Part shown: one piece after another, positions 1-7,568 of the stretch
How positions within the stretch are numbered: the first letter of the stretch is position 1
How the letters are laid out: each line of letters begins with the position of its first letter
Assembly (NCBI GenBank): GCA_031546815.1
Contig: JAVBJV010000042.1
Coordinates: forward strand, 1 to 32,549
DNA from: JAVBJV01 sp031546815
GTDB taxonomy: Bacteria > Pseudomonadota > Alphaproteobacteria > Acetobacterales > Acetobacteraceae
Direction of reading: 5' to 3'
Length of the DNA stretch: 32,549 nt
Program-made: the position numbers and the translations under genes
Notes under the pieces: generated by a model
Told to the model about the DNA's origin: nothing
Database searches by the model: none
Seen by the model: only the letters and a program-made list of their open reading frames with translations

Positions 1-2
1 GC

Positions 3-1061
3 ACGCTGATGGCGCTGGGCGCGTTCCCGGCCAGCGACAGCCGGTTCCTGGGTATGCTGGGGATGCACGGCACGTACGAAGCCAATCTGGCGACGCATGG
101 TTGCGACGTGATGCTGAACATCGGCGCACGCTTCGACGACCGCGTGACCGGGCGGCTGAATGCGTTCAGCCCGAACAGCAAGAAGATCCACGCCGATATC
201 GACCCGTCATCGATCAACAAGAATGTGCCGGTCGATGTGCCGATCGTGGGCGACGCCGCCGCTATTCTGCGCGCGCTGATCGCCGCGTGGAAGGCCGATG
301 CCGCGAAGCCGGATGCCAAGGCGCACGAAGCCTGGTGGGCGCAGATCGAGGGTTGGCGCAAGGTGAACTGCCTGCGCTTCACGCAGGACATGGCGAAGGG
401 CGCGATCATCAAGCCGCAGCATGCAGTCAAGCGACTGTACGAAATCACGCGCGAGATGGGCCGCGAGACCTTCATCACCACCGAAGTCGGCCATCACCAG
501 ATGTGGGCGGCTCAGTATTTCGGGTTTGAAAAGACGAACCACTGGATGACATCGGGCGGGCTGGGCACGATGGGCTACGGCCTGCCGTCCGCGATGGGCG
601 TGCAGATCGCGCACCCCGATGCGCTGGTGATCGACATCGCGGGCGAGGCGAGCATTCTGATGAACATTCAGGAACTCGGCACGCTGGCGCAGTATCGGCT
701 GCCGGTGAAGGTGTTCATCCTGAACAACGAATACATGGGCATGGTGCGCCAGTGGCAGGAACTGCTGCATGGCGGGCGTTATTCCGAAAGCTATTCCGCG
801 GCGCTGCCCGACTTCATCAAGCTGGCGGAAAGCTTTCATGGGGTTGGCATGCGCGCGACATCGGTCGATCAGCTGGATCAGGTGATCCACGACATGCTGG
901 CGTGCGACAAGCCGGTGATCGCCGATATCTGCGTGGACCAGAAAGAAAACTGCTACCCGATGATCCCGTCCGGCGCGGCGCATAACGAAATGCTGCTTGG
1001 CCCCGAACACGGCAGCCAGCCGGGTGCCTTCGTGACCGACGCCGGTCTGGCGCTGGTTTAA
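3..1061 (+). CDS. ilvB: Acetolactate synthase large subunit, 3' part (5' end outside window)
   Basis: Catalytic subunit of acetohydroxyacid synthase, the ThDP-, Mg- and FAD-dependent enzyme that makes acetolactate or acetohydroxybutyrate at the first common step of valine, leucine and isoleucine synthesis. The reading frame is already open at the window edge, so about 350 C-terminal residues are visible of a family usually near 580-600. They cover the end of the central FAD-type domain (NIGARFDDRVTGR) and the whole ThDP-binding domain: GLGTMGYGLPSAMG, then GEASILMNIQEL, then ILNNEYMGMVRQWQELLHGG. The metal-binding motif reads GEA (642-650) where many ThDP enzymes have GDG, keeping an acidic residue. 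The stop lies 13 bases before ilvN, so the two subunits are surely co-transcribed. Identification is firm; the start and any ilv leader are not in the window. Confidence 0.96.
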   Translation, partial: TLMALGAFPASDSRFLGMLGMHGTYEANLATHGCDVMLNIGARFDDRVTGRLNAFSPNSKKIHADIDPSSINKNVPVDVPIVGDAAAILRALIAAWKADAAKPDAKAHEAWWAQIEGWRKVNCLRFTQDMAKGAIIKPQHAVKRLYEITREMGRETFITTEVGHHQMWAAQYFGFEKTNHWMTSGGLGTMGYGLPSAMGVQIAHPDALVIDIAGEASILMNIQELGTLAQYRLPVKVFILNNEYMGMVRQWQELLHGGRYSESYSAALPDFIKLAESFHGVGMRATSVDQLDQVIHDMLACDKPVIADICVDQKENCYPMIPSGAAHNEMLLGPEHGSQPGAFVTDAGLALV

Positions 1062-1074
1062 GGGGAGCAGGGCA

Positions 1075-1587
1075 ATGACCAACGACACAACACAGCGCAG
1101 TGCGACGATCTCGATCCTGGTTGAAAACGAGGCGGGGGTTCTCGCGCGGGTGATCGGTCTGTTCTCGGGCCGTGGCTATAACATCGACAACCTGACCGTG
1201 GCCCCGGTGGACGAGGCGAAGAAGCGCAGCCGCATCACCATTGTGACCAGCGGCACGCAGATGGTGATCGAGCAGATCAAGGCGCAGCTGGACCGTCTGG
1301 TGCCGGTGCACAAGGTGCTGGACCTGACCCAGGAAGGCCCGCATGTGGCACGCGAGCTGGCGCTGTTCAAGATTGTGGGGGCGGGGAATGCGCGCGTCGA
1401 GGCGCTGCGCATCGCCGATGCCTTCCGCGCCCGCGTGGTCGACGCGACGACCGAGAGCTTCGTGTTCGAGATGACAGGCTCGACTGAAAAGCTGGATGCA
1501 TTTCTGGAACTGATGCGCCCGCTGGGGCTTGCGGAAGTCAGCCGGACAGGGATAGCTGCGATCGCGCGTGGTGCGCGGACGATCTGA
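1075..1587 (+). CDS. ilvN: Acetolactate synthase small (regulatory) subunit
   Basis: Regulatory partner of IlvB, which in this family binds valine and gives feedback inhibition while raising catalytic activity. The 170-residue length fits the long small-subunit type. Residues about 9-80 form an ACT domain (SILVENEAGVLARVIGLFSG, then GYNIDNLTV). Residues about 95-165 form the second ACT-like domain (RELALFKIVGAGNARVEALR, SFVFEMTG). The ATG at 1075 is preceded by GGGGAG about 8 bases upstream. It sits 13 bases after ilvB and 25 bases before ilvC, the usual ilvBNC order. Confidence 0.96.
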   Translation: MTNDTTQRSATISILVENEAGVLARVIGLFSGRGYNIDNLTVAPVDEAKKRSRITIVTSGTQMVIEQIKAQLDRLVPVHKVLDLTQEGPHVARELALFKIVGAGNARVEALRIADAFRARVVDATTESFVFEMTGSTEKLDAFLELMRPLGLAEVSRTGIAAIARGARTI

Positions 1588-1612
1588 TTTTCATACAAGA
1601 GGGACTGACCGA

Positions 1613-2632
1613 ATGCGCGTTTACTACGATCGTGATGCCGACGTTAACCTGATCAAGGCAAAGAAAGTCGCCATTATCGGGTACGGCAGCCAGGGCCACG
1701 CCCATGCCAATAACCTGAAGGACAGCGGCGTGAAGGACGTCGTCATTGGTCTGCGCGCTGGCTCGACCGGTGTGGCGAAGGCCGAAGCCGCGGGCTTCAA
1801 GGTGATGACGCCCGACGAAGCCGCCAAGTGGGCGGACGTGGTGATGGTCCTGACGCCCGACGAAAACCAGGGCGACCTGTACCGCGACATGATCGGCCCG
1901 AACCTGCGCGACGGTGCGGCGCTGGCTTTCGCGCACGGGCTGAACGTGCATTTCAACCTGATCGAACCGAAGGCTTCGATCGATGTGTTCATGATCGCCC
2001 CGAAAGGCCCCGGCCACACGGTGCGCGGCGAATACCAGCGTGGCGGCGGCGTGCCGTGCCTGGTGGCGGTGCATCAGAACCCGTCGGGCAATGCGCTGGA
2101 AATCGCGCTGTCCTATGCGTCGGCAGTTGGTGGTGGCCGTGCGGGCATCATCGAAACCACGTTCAAGGAAGAATGCGAAACCGACCTGTTCGGCGAACAG
2201 GCCGTGCTGTGCGGCGGTCTGGTCGAGCTGATCAAGGCCGGCTACGAAACGCTGGTCGAAGGCGGCTATGCGCCGGAAATGGCGTATTTCGAATGTCTGC
2301 ACGAAGTGAAGCTGATCGTCGATCTGATCTATGAAGGCGGCATCGCCAACATGAACTACTCGATCAGCAACACGGCCGAATACGGCGAATACGTCACCGG
2401 CCCGCGCATCATCACCGCGGAAACCAAGGCGGAAATGAAGCGCGTGCTGACCGACATCCAGACCGGCCGCTTCACGCGTGACTGGATGCTGGAAAACAAG
2501 GTGAACCAGGCCTCGTTCAAGGCCACACGCCGCCGTCTGGCCGAACATTCGATCGAACAGGTGGGCGAACGTCTGCGCGCGATGATGCCGTGGATCGCCA
2601 AGAGCCGTCTGGTCGACAAGACAAAGAACTGA
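1613..2632 (+). CDS. ilvC: Ketol-acid reductoisomerase (class I, NADP-dependent)
   Basis: Converts acetolactate or acetohydroxybutyrate to the dihydroxy acids, the second step of branched-chain amino-acid synthesis. The protein is 339 residues, the class I length. The Rossmann motif GYGSQGHAHA is at residues 23-32. APKGPGHTVRGEY includes Lys131, and the metal-binding acidic helix ETDLFGEQAVLCGG follows in the C-terminal domain. The frame is open upstream to 1568, but the start at 1613 is chosen because it gives the family N-terminus (MRVYYDRDADVNLIK) and follows GAGGGA with proper spacing. The gene is last in the ilvBNC operon and is closed by a terminator at 2648-2683. Confidence 0.97.
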   Translation: MRVYYDRDADVNLIKAKKVAIIGYGSQGHAHANNLKDSGVKDVVIGLRAGSTGVAKAEAAGFKVMTPDEAAKWADVVMVLTPDENQGDLYRDMIGPNLRDGAALAFAHGLNVHFNLIEPKASIDVFMIAPKGPGHTVRGEYQRGGGVPCLVAVHQNPSGNALEIALSYASAVGGGRAGIIETTFKEECETDLFGEQAVLCGGLVELIKAGYETLVEGGYAPEMAYFECLHEVKLIVDLIYEGGIANMNYSISNTAEYGEYVTGPRIITAETKAEMKRVLTDIQTGRFTRDWMLENKVNQASFKATRRRLAEHSIEQVGERLRAMMPWIAKSRLVDKTKN

Positions 2633-2647
2633 ACTTCGGTTCGATGC

Positions 2648-2683
2648 AAGCCGCTCCCGGTCTCCGGGGGCGGCTTTTTCTTT
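2648..2683 (+). terminator. Rho-independent terminator of ilvBNC
   Basis: AAGCCGCTCCCG pairs with the downstream GGGGGCGGCTT across a short loop, and is followed directly by a T-rich run. It lies 16 bases after the ilvC stop, which separates the ilv operon from the unrelated gene that follows. Confidence 0.9.
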
Positions 2684-2708
2684 ATGGGGGCAGTTGCTAG
2701 AAGCAACC

Positions 2709-3833
2709 ATGAGCGCACGGCAGCTATTTGGCCTGATCGGGGTGGCGGTCTTTCTGATCGTCTTGAAACTCGTCAGCCCGATGTGGGGGCGCAATCCACA
2801 AGCGGCGAGCAGCGTTGCGAGTGTGCAGGCTGCGGCGAATGCACCGCTGTGGCAGTCGCGGCGTTTTGTAGTATCGCCGGGGCAGACGCGCTGCGTGCTG
2901 AATAGCATCCAGAGTCAGCGGGAATTTGCGTTGGTCTACGAGAAGAGCTTCGATAGCCCTATTCTGGTTGTATCGGGGTCAGCCTGGTTCATTCCTCAGG
3001 CGTATATGGTGCGCATCAAGTTCGAACTGGATGGCGTGCAGGAATGGAGCATTGTGGGCGGGCGCACCGCCAACGGTGCAGCCTCCACGGCGAAGATGTC
3101 CGGCACGCAGATCCGGTTTGCGCTCGGGAATCTCAGTCTTGCGCAGTCGCTGGTTATGGAGATCCCCGAGGGCAATGCCGTTCGCGAAATCAACGCGCCC
3201 CCCTTGAGTCAGGGCGTGATGCAGTTGCGCGATGCACTTGCTCCCGAGCGGTTTACGTTTGCGATGATAGGGGCGGCATCGGCGATCGATGACTGGGTGA
3301 GCTGCGTGGAAAGCCTGCCCGGTGCAGAGCAGGCCGTGTGGCTGGACTCGCATGTGGCGCAGCACGCGATCGTGCCCGAGGATGGCAGCTTCAGTCGCTG
3401 GCGCAGTTATGTCGATCAGACGTCCGATGGGCAGCGTATGTGCAGTTCGATCGCCGAGGCGCAGGGGCCGCGTGCGGTGCGCATAGCGGTGCTGCCGGAC
3501 CGCAGTGTTGTGCTGCATCTGATGACGCCCGACTGGGCACAGTCCTTCGAGGATGGAACCCAGTTCGAGGTATTCTTCTCGTTCACCGATGAAACACCGA
3601 GGATCTATCGGGCGCAGAAGACCGGGCCGTATGTGTCGGTGTTTCTGGCGGCGGGCGATACGTCGGCGGGACACGCGCCCGGAATTGCTGCTGACGATTT
3701 TCTGCGCAAACTGTCCCGGGATGGCGGTTTCAGGATCGGGTTTTCAGCAGTGTTGCAGTTGCCTGCCTGGCAGGTAACTGCCCCCGGTAATGCCGAAGCG
3801 GCCACGTGGCTGCATCAGTGTCTGGGTAACTGA
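2709..3833 (+). CDS. Hypothetical membrane-anchored protein, 374 aa
   Basis: Not recognised. The N-terminus has one hydrophobic segment (about residues 5-23, LFGLIGVAVFLIVLKLV), followed by a long soluble, presumably periplasmic, part without further membrane spans. This fits a protein anchored by an uncleaved signal. The soluble part contains few cysteines and no motif I can tie to a family. Codon use looks like that of its neighbours, which supports a real gene. An in-frame TTG at 2694 could add five residues; the ATG at 2709 is preferred because the hydrophobic segment then begins at once. No strong ribosome binding site is seen. It has its own transcription unit after the ilvC terminator and converges on the small gene at 3977-4282. 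Confidence 0.8.
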   Translation: MSARQLFGLIGVAVFLIVLKLVSPMWGRNPQAASSVASVQAAANAPLWQSRRFVVSPGQTRCVLNSIQSQREFALVYEKSFDSPILVVSGSAWFIPQAYMVRIKFELDGVQEWSIVGGRTANGAASTAKMSGTQIRFALGNLSLAQSLVMEIPEGNAVREINAPPLSQGVMQLRDALAPERFTFAMIGAASAIDDWVSCVESLPGAEQAVWLDSHVAQHAIVPEDGSFSRWRSYVDQTSDGQRMCSSIAEAQGPRAVRIAVLPDRSVVLHLMTPDWAQSFEDGTQFEVFFSFTDETPRIYRAQKTGPYVSVFLAAGDTSAGHAPGIAADDFLRKLSRDGGFRIGFSAVLQLPAWQVTAPGNAEAATWLHQCLGN

Positions 3834-3834
3834 A

Positions 3835-3978
3835 AAGATGGGGTGTTCTTCAATTCAGGCCGGCCTGCAAACGGCACTTCTCTGCGCTTCCTGTGCTTAC
3901 GGACGTTAAGTCCGCTCCGCGCTGGTTCTCGATAAGCACCATTTTCGGCTCAGCCTGAATTGAAGAACACCCCATCTT
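3835..3978. repeat. 144-bp palindromic intergenic element, copy 1
   Basis: Perfect 26-bp inverted repeat, 3835-3860 against 3953-3978, around a 92-base core. The core carries nested pairings: GTGCTTA (3893-3899) with TAAGCAC (3933-3939), and CGGAC (3900-3904) with GTCCG (3910-3914). The left arm begins two bases after the stop of the + strand gene, and the right arm overlaps the stop of the - strand gene, so the element fills the convergent gap. A second copy lies at 32397-32539: the core is clearly related (identical GTCCGCTCCGCGCTGGT at 3910-3926 and 32470-32486), but the arms are unrelated. It probably ends transcription from both sides. Confidence 0.88.
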
Positions 3979-4282
3979 ACATCGCCGGGCGGAAGGTGAA
4001 CGGCGCATTGCTGCTGCTGCCGGCCAGCAGGCTGCCCAGTTTCCGCCCGAACTGGTCGTACACATCGAACGGCGCCACCGTATTGCCGGTGCTCTTGATG
4101 AAGCTGTCGAGCGGCATGTCGGCGGGCAGCAGATGTAACGGAATAGTCAGCGCGGCGCTGTGCACCACACCGGGAACGCCGGGCAGAGTAACGTTATAGG
4201 CGTCGTCGACTGGAAGCTCCGGCTCCTGCGCCAGTGTGGGAGAGACGGCAAGAAAGGCGGCAAGAGCAAGGCGATGCAGCAT
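3977..4282 (-). CDS. Small secreted hypothetical protein, 101 aa
   Basis: Not recognised. The first ~18 residues (MLHRLALAAFLAVSPTLA, then QEP) form a clear Sec signal peptide with an A-x-A-like cleavage site, so the mature product of about 80 residues should be periplasmic or secreted. The mature part is neutral and has no cysteines. It includes FDVYDQFGRKLGSLLAG and ends FTFRPAM. GGAG lies about 9 bases upstream of the ATG. It is convergent with the gene at 2709-3833 and divergent from leuA; its stop codon overlaps the right arm of the palindromic element. The signal peptide and coding bias support a genuine gene. Confidence 0.75.
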   Translation of the reverse strand: MLHRLALAAFLAVSPTLAQEPELPVDDAYNVTLPGVPGVVHSAALTIPLHLLPADMPLDSFIKSTGNTVAPFDVYDQFGRKLGSLLAGSSSNAPFTFRPAM

Positions 4283-4406
4283 AAATGTGCTCCGGTCGGG
4301 GGCGAGGGACCATATTATTCACAAAACGGCCCGACATAGGAAGTGCGTCTGCATGCAGTGCAATAGGGGCAAAAATATGTTGCCCGCTCCAAGGTGATTT
4401 TCCTGC

Positions 4407-4436
4407 TTGCCCGCACTGCAAAATGCCCCCTATAGT
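4407..4436 (+). promoter_or_regulatory. Candidate sigma-70 promoter of leuL-leuA
   Basis: TTGCCC (4407-4412) and TATAGT (4431-4436) are separated by 18 bases. The expected transcription start, 6-8 bases past the -10 box, falls at 4442-4444, on the ATG of the leader peptide (4443). The transcript would therefore begin with the start codon and carry no untranslated 5' sequence. Confidence 0.6.
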
Positions 4437-4442
4437 TGCGGA

Positions 4443-4553
4443 ATGTTCACAGCGACGCGCATTGCAGGAATTGCCGCACGGGTTATCGCCCGTCGTGCCG
4501 CGCGTCCGCTTGCCCTCGGTCTGCTTCTTCGACTTACTCGCCCCTGGGCGTGA
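4443..4553 (+). CDS. leuL: leu operon leader peptide, 36 aa
   Basis: A 36-codon reading frame ends about 90 bases before leuA. Its second half holds six Leu codons within nine (4509-4535; LALGLLLRL), then TRPWA and stop. A Leu-codon cluster just upstream of leuA is the hallmark of ribosome-mediated attenuation: leucyl-tRNA shortage stalls the ribosome on the cluster and changes the fold of the downstream RNA. No ribosome binding site precedes the ATG, but the candidate promoter places the transcript start on it, so translation would be leaderless. Leaderless leader peptides are known for trpL in other alphaproteobacteria. The call rests on position, codon content and matching RNA pairings, not on homology. 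Confidence 0.75.
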   Translation: MFTATRIAGIAARVIARRAARPLALGLLLRLTRPWA

Positions 4554-4614
4554 CGCCGCGCGTCTTTTGTGTGCAGGCATCGCTCAGGGGAGACCTGAGG
4601 TAACGTCGTTTCTG
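4541..4614 (+). promoter_or_regulatory. leuA transcription attenuator (antiterminator/terminator pair)
   Basis: Segment 2, CCCCTGGGCG (4541-4550), starts just past the Leu codons. It can pair over ten bases, with one G-U, with segment 3, CGCTCAGGGG (4581-4590). Segment 3 can instead form a hairpin with segment 4: CTCAGG (4583-4588) with CCTGAG (4594-4599), followed by a modest T-rich stretch (CGTTTCT). The two folds exclude each other. A ribosome stalled on the Leu codons leaves segment 2 free, giving antitermination. A ribosome at the leader stop (4551-4553) covers segment 2 and permits the 3:4 hairpin. The T-run is weak for an intrinsic terminator, which is the main doubt. Confidence 0.65.
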
Positions 4615-4643
4615 TCACATTTTCCCCCGAGGGACACCACTCA

Positions 4644-6227
4644 ATGACCGCTATCAATCACCCGAATTTCGGCTCGCTGGACCCCGAGCGCATCATCATA
4701 TTCGACACCACGCTGCGCGATGGTGAGCAGTCGCCCGGATTTTCGATGAACCTCCAGGAAAAGCTGCGTATGGCGGAAGCGCTGGCCGATCTGGGGGTGG
4801 ACGTGATGGAGGCTGGCTTCCCCATCGCAAGCCCCGGCGACTTCGAAAGCGTGGAATCGATCGCGAAGAAATTCGCCAAGGACGGTCCGGTGGTCTGTGG
4901 CTTGGCGCGCACGGCGGAAGCCGATTTGCGCGCCGCTGGTGAAGCCATCAAGCATGCTGCCCGCAAGCGCATCCATTCGTTCCTGAGCACCAGCCCGCTG
5001 CACATGAAATACAAGCTGCGGATGGAGCCGGACGCCGTGCTGGAACTGGCTGTGAAGTCGGTAACGCTGGCGCGCCAGTTCACCGACGACGTGGAGTGGA
5101 GCGCGGAAGACGGTTCGCGCACCGAACCCGATTTCCTGTGCCGGTGCGTGGAAGCGGCAATCAAGGCCGGTGCCACCACAATCAATATCCCCGACACGGT
5201 GGGCTATGCGCTGCCGGAAGATATGGCGAAGATCTTCACCATGCTGCGCGAACGCGTGCCGGGTGCAGACACGGTGATTTTCTCGACGCATAACCACAAC
5301 GATCTGGGGCTGGGCGTGGCGAACACTTTGGCCGCGATTCAGGCCGGGGCGCGTCAGGTGGAATGCACGATCAACGGGATCGGCGAACGCGCGGGGAATG
5401 CGTCGCTGGAGGAAATCGTCATGGCGCTGCGCACGCGCTACGATGCGATCCCGACGAAGAACAATATTCAGACCGAACAGATCCTGCGGGTCTCGAAGCT
5501 GCTGTCGACCATCACCGGGTTCGATGTGCAGCCGAACAAGGCGATCGTCGGGCGCAATGCCTTCGCGCATGAAAGCGGCATCCATCAGGATGGCGTGCTG
5601 AAGAACGCGGCAACGTATGAAATCATGACGCCGGAAAGCGTCGGCTGGTCGAAGACCAGTCTGGTGATGGGCAAGCATTCGGGCCGTGCGGCGTTCCGCG
5701 ACAAGCTGCGGTCGATGGGCTACGGCGAAGTCGGTGACACCCAGCTGAACGACGCATGCCGCCGCTTCAAGGATCTGGCCGACAAGAAAAAGGTCGTCTA
5801 CGACGAAGACATCGTCGCCCTGTTCGACGACGAAGTGATGCGCGACCACGAACACATCCGCTTCGAATCGCTGGAAGTCTGGGCCGGGTCCAAGGGACCG
5901 CAGCGCGCGCTGCTGGAACTGGTGGTCGAAGGCAAGACGCAAGCGGCCTCGGCCACTGGCGATGGTCCCGTGGACGCAATCTTCAAGGCCATTCGCGAGA
6001 TCTTCCCGCACGATGCCGAGCTGAAACTTTACAGCGTCGGCGCGGTAACCGATGGCACCGACGCGCAGGCGAAGGTGACGGTCCGTCTGGAAGAGAACGG
6101 CAAGATGGTTGACGGGCAGGGGGCCGACACTGATACGCTGGTGGCATCGGCCCGGGCCTATGTGCATGCACTGAATAAGCTGCTGGTGAAGCGCCTGCGT
6201 CAGGAACCGGCGGCTCTGACCGCCTGA
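4644..6227 (+). CDS. leuA: 2-isopropylmalate synthase
   Basis: Condenses acetyl-CoA with 2-oxoisovalerate, the committed step of leucine synthesis. The 527 residues match the long bacterial LeuA. The TIM-barrel catalytic domain starts with FDTTLRDGEQSPGFSMN (Arg25, Asp26). It carries the metal-binding STHNHNDLGLG (His216, His218) and ECTINGIGERAGNASLEEIV. HESGIHQDGVLKN follows. The C-terminal third is the LeuA regulatory domain that binds leucine for feedback inhibition. The ATG at 4644 follows GAGGGA by 9 bases. It appears to be transcribed alone from the attenuated leu promoter and ends at a 15-bp hairpin. The leuCDB genes are not in the window. Confidence 0.97.
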   Translation: MTAINHPNFGSLDPERIIIFDTTLRDGEQSPGFSMNLQEKLRMAEALADLGVDVMEAGFPIASPGDFESVESIAKKFAKDGPVVCGLARTAEADLRAAGEAIKHAARKRIHSFLSTSPLHMKYKLRMEPDAVLELAVKSVTLARQFTDDVEWSAEDGSRTEPDFLCRCVEAAIKAGATTINIPDTVGYALPEDMAKIFTMLRERVPGADTVIFSTHNHNDLGLGVANTLAAIQAGARQVECTINGIGERAGNASLEEIVMALRTRYDAIPTKNNIQTEQILRVSKLLSTITGFDVQPNKAIVGRNAFAHESGIHQDGVLKNAATYEIMTPESVGWSKTSLVMGKHSGRAAFRDKLRSMGYGEVGDTQLNDACRRFKDLADKKKVVYDEDIVALFDDEVMRDHEHIRFESLEVWAGSKGPQRALLELVVEGKTQAASATGDGPVDAIFKAIREIFPHDAELKLYSVGAVTDGTDAQAKVTVRLEENGKMVDGQGADTDTLVASARAYVHALNKLLVKRLRQEPAALTA

Positions 6228-6247
6228 TACACGTCTGCGTGATAGGT

Positions 6248-6306
6248 TTGTGCGTAAAACGGTGCCGATTGCCGTTTTACGCACAACAGACCCCATTTTA
6301 TCAATT
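6248..6306 (+). terminator. Terminator-like hairpin after leuA
   Basis: Perfect 15-bp stem, 6248-6262 with 6272-6286 (TTGTGCGTAAAACGG and its complement), around a 9-base loop. T-rich sequence follows only about 10 bases later (CCATTTTATCAATTTTT). It lies about 20 bases past the leuA stop and separates leuA from the mre cluster. The stem is certain; the termination role is likely. Confidence 0.75.
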
Positions 6307-6488
6307 TTTGCGTTCTTTTTTGTTGAAAAATGTACGGGAAATATTGCGATCTGCGCTAAACGTCTTCCTCTGAGATAAACTCGCATTCCGGCGCCCGGAT
6401 GGGCTTGAGACATATGCGCGCTCGGGGTATCCGTTGCGCTGTTCATGCTCGTATTTCGAGCTCCATACACTGGAAGGCCGTTTCACGG

Positions 6489-7532
6489 ATGTTTTCCCGC
6501 CTGCTTGGCTTTATGTCTGCGGACATGGCCATCGACCTTGGTACAGCCAATACCCTCGTTTATGTCAAAGGTCGTGGTGTCGTTCTGAACGAACCATCAG
6601 TTGTTGCGATGACGGAATATCGCGGCAAGAAGCAGGTGCTTGCGGTAGGTGAGGAAGCCAAGCAGATGCTGGGCCGCACCCCCGGAAACATCACCGCCAT
6701 CCGCCCGCTGCGCGACGGTGTGATCGCCGATTTCGAAGTCGCGGAAGAAATGATCAAGCATTTCATCCGCAAGGTGCATAACCGCCGTGGTTTTGCCTCG
6801 CCGCTGATCGTGGTGTGCGTGCCGTCCGGCTCGACCGCGGTGGAACGTCGCGCCATTCAGGAAAGCGCCGAAGGCGCCGGTGCCCGCAAGGTCTGGCTGA
6901 TCGAGGAACCGATGGCCGCTGCCATTGGCGCCGGTCTGCCGGTGACCGAACCGGCCGGTTCGATGGTGGTCGATATCGGTGGTGGCACCACGGAAGTCGC
7001 CGTGATCTCGCTGGGGGGCATTGTCTCCAGCCGTAGCGCCCGCGTTGGTGGCGACCGGATGGACGAGGCGATTATCAGCTATATCCGCCGCAACCATAAC
7101 CTGCTGATCGGTGAAAGCTCGGCCGAGCGCATTAAGATGGAAATCGGTGCGGCAGCCCCCGCGGAAGACGGCGACGAAGGTCCGCTGCGCGAAGTGAAGG
7201 GGCGCGACCTGATGAACGGCGTCCCGCGCGAGGTTGTGGTCTCGCAGCGCCAGATCGCCGAAAGCCTGGCGGAACCGGTGTCGGACATTGTCGAGGCGGT
7301 AAAGGTGGCGCTGGAAAACACGCCGCCGGAACTGTCGGCCGACATCGTCGACAAAGGAATCATGCTGACCGGCGGCGGTGCGCATCTGGTGCGCCTGGAT
7401 GCCGTGCTGCGTGCGGCGACCGGCCTGCCGGTAATGGTGGCCGAGAACGCGCTGCAATGCGTGGCGCTGGGCACCGGGCGTGCGCTGGAAGAAATGAAGA
7501 AGCTGAAAAACGTCCTGAGTTCGATGTATTAA
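6489..7532 (+). CDS. mreB: Rod shape-determining protein MreB
   Basis: Bacterial actin that forms membrane-bound filaments and guides lateral wall synthesis by the elongasome (MreC, MreD, RodA, PBP2). The 347 residues match the family. The N-terminus, MFSRLLGFMSADMAIDLGTA, combines an amphipathic membrane-targeting stretch with the phosphate-1 loop (DLGTANTLVY). The phosphate-2 loop is DIGGGTTEVAVISLGG at about residue 160, and the adenosine motif is LTGGGAHL near the C-terminus. The frame is open upstream to 6399, but the start at 6489 is the family start. The ~200 bases between the leuA hairpin and this start must hold the promoter of the shape cluster; I could not choose convincing -35 and -10 boxes there. 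Confidence 0.97.
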   Translation: MFSRLLGFMSADMAIDLGTANTLVYVKGRGVVLNEPSVVAMTEYRGKKQVLAVGEEAKQMLGRTPGNITAIRPLRDGVIADFEVAEEMIKHFIRKVHNRRGFASPLIVVCVPSGSTAVERRAIQESAEGAGARKVWLIEEPMAAAIGAGLPVTEPAGSMVVDIGGGTTEVAVISLGGIVSSRSARVGGDRMDEAIISYIRRNHNLLIGESSAERIKMEIGAAAPAEDGDEGPLREVKGRDLMNGVPREVVVSQRQIAESLAEPVSDIVEAVKVALENTPPELSADIVDKGIMLTGGGAHLVRLDAVLRAATGLPVMVAENALQCVALGTGRALEEMKKLKNVLSSMY

Positions 7533-7541
7533 TATCGGGAT

Positions 7542-7568
7542 GCCCCCTGTTCTGTTCAGGCAGGGGGC
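7542..7568 (+). other. Intra-operon GC hairpin between mreB and mreC
   Basis: GCCCCCTG (7542-7549) pairs with CAGGGGGC (7561-7568) across an 11-base loop, 9 bases after the mreB stop. No T-run follows, so it is unlikely to be a full terminator. It may stabilise the mreB message or act as a partial terminator that lowers expression of the genes behind it. Confidence 0.6.

Noticed and set aside
4552..4568. Small hairpin GACGC-CGC-GCGTC followed by TTTT overlapping the leader stop codon, considered as the leuA attenuator terminator
   Set aside because: A ribosome finishing the leader would cover it, which gives the wrong logic. The 4583-4599 hairpin fits the antiterminator alternation better. 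It may still be a minor terminator when the leader is not translated.
4641..6470. 609-codon minus-strand frame covering leuA
   Set aside because: It is a shadow of leuA; the + strand frame has full family motifs, and the antisense product has no recognisable domain.
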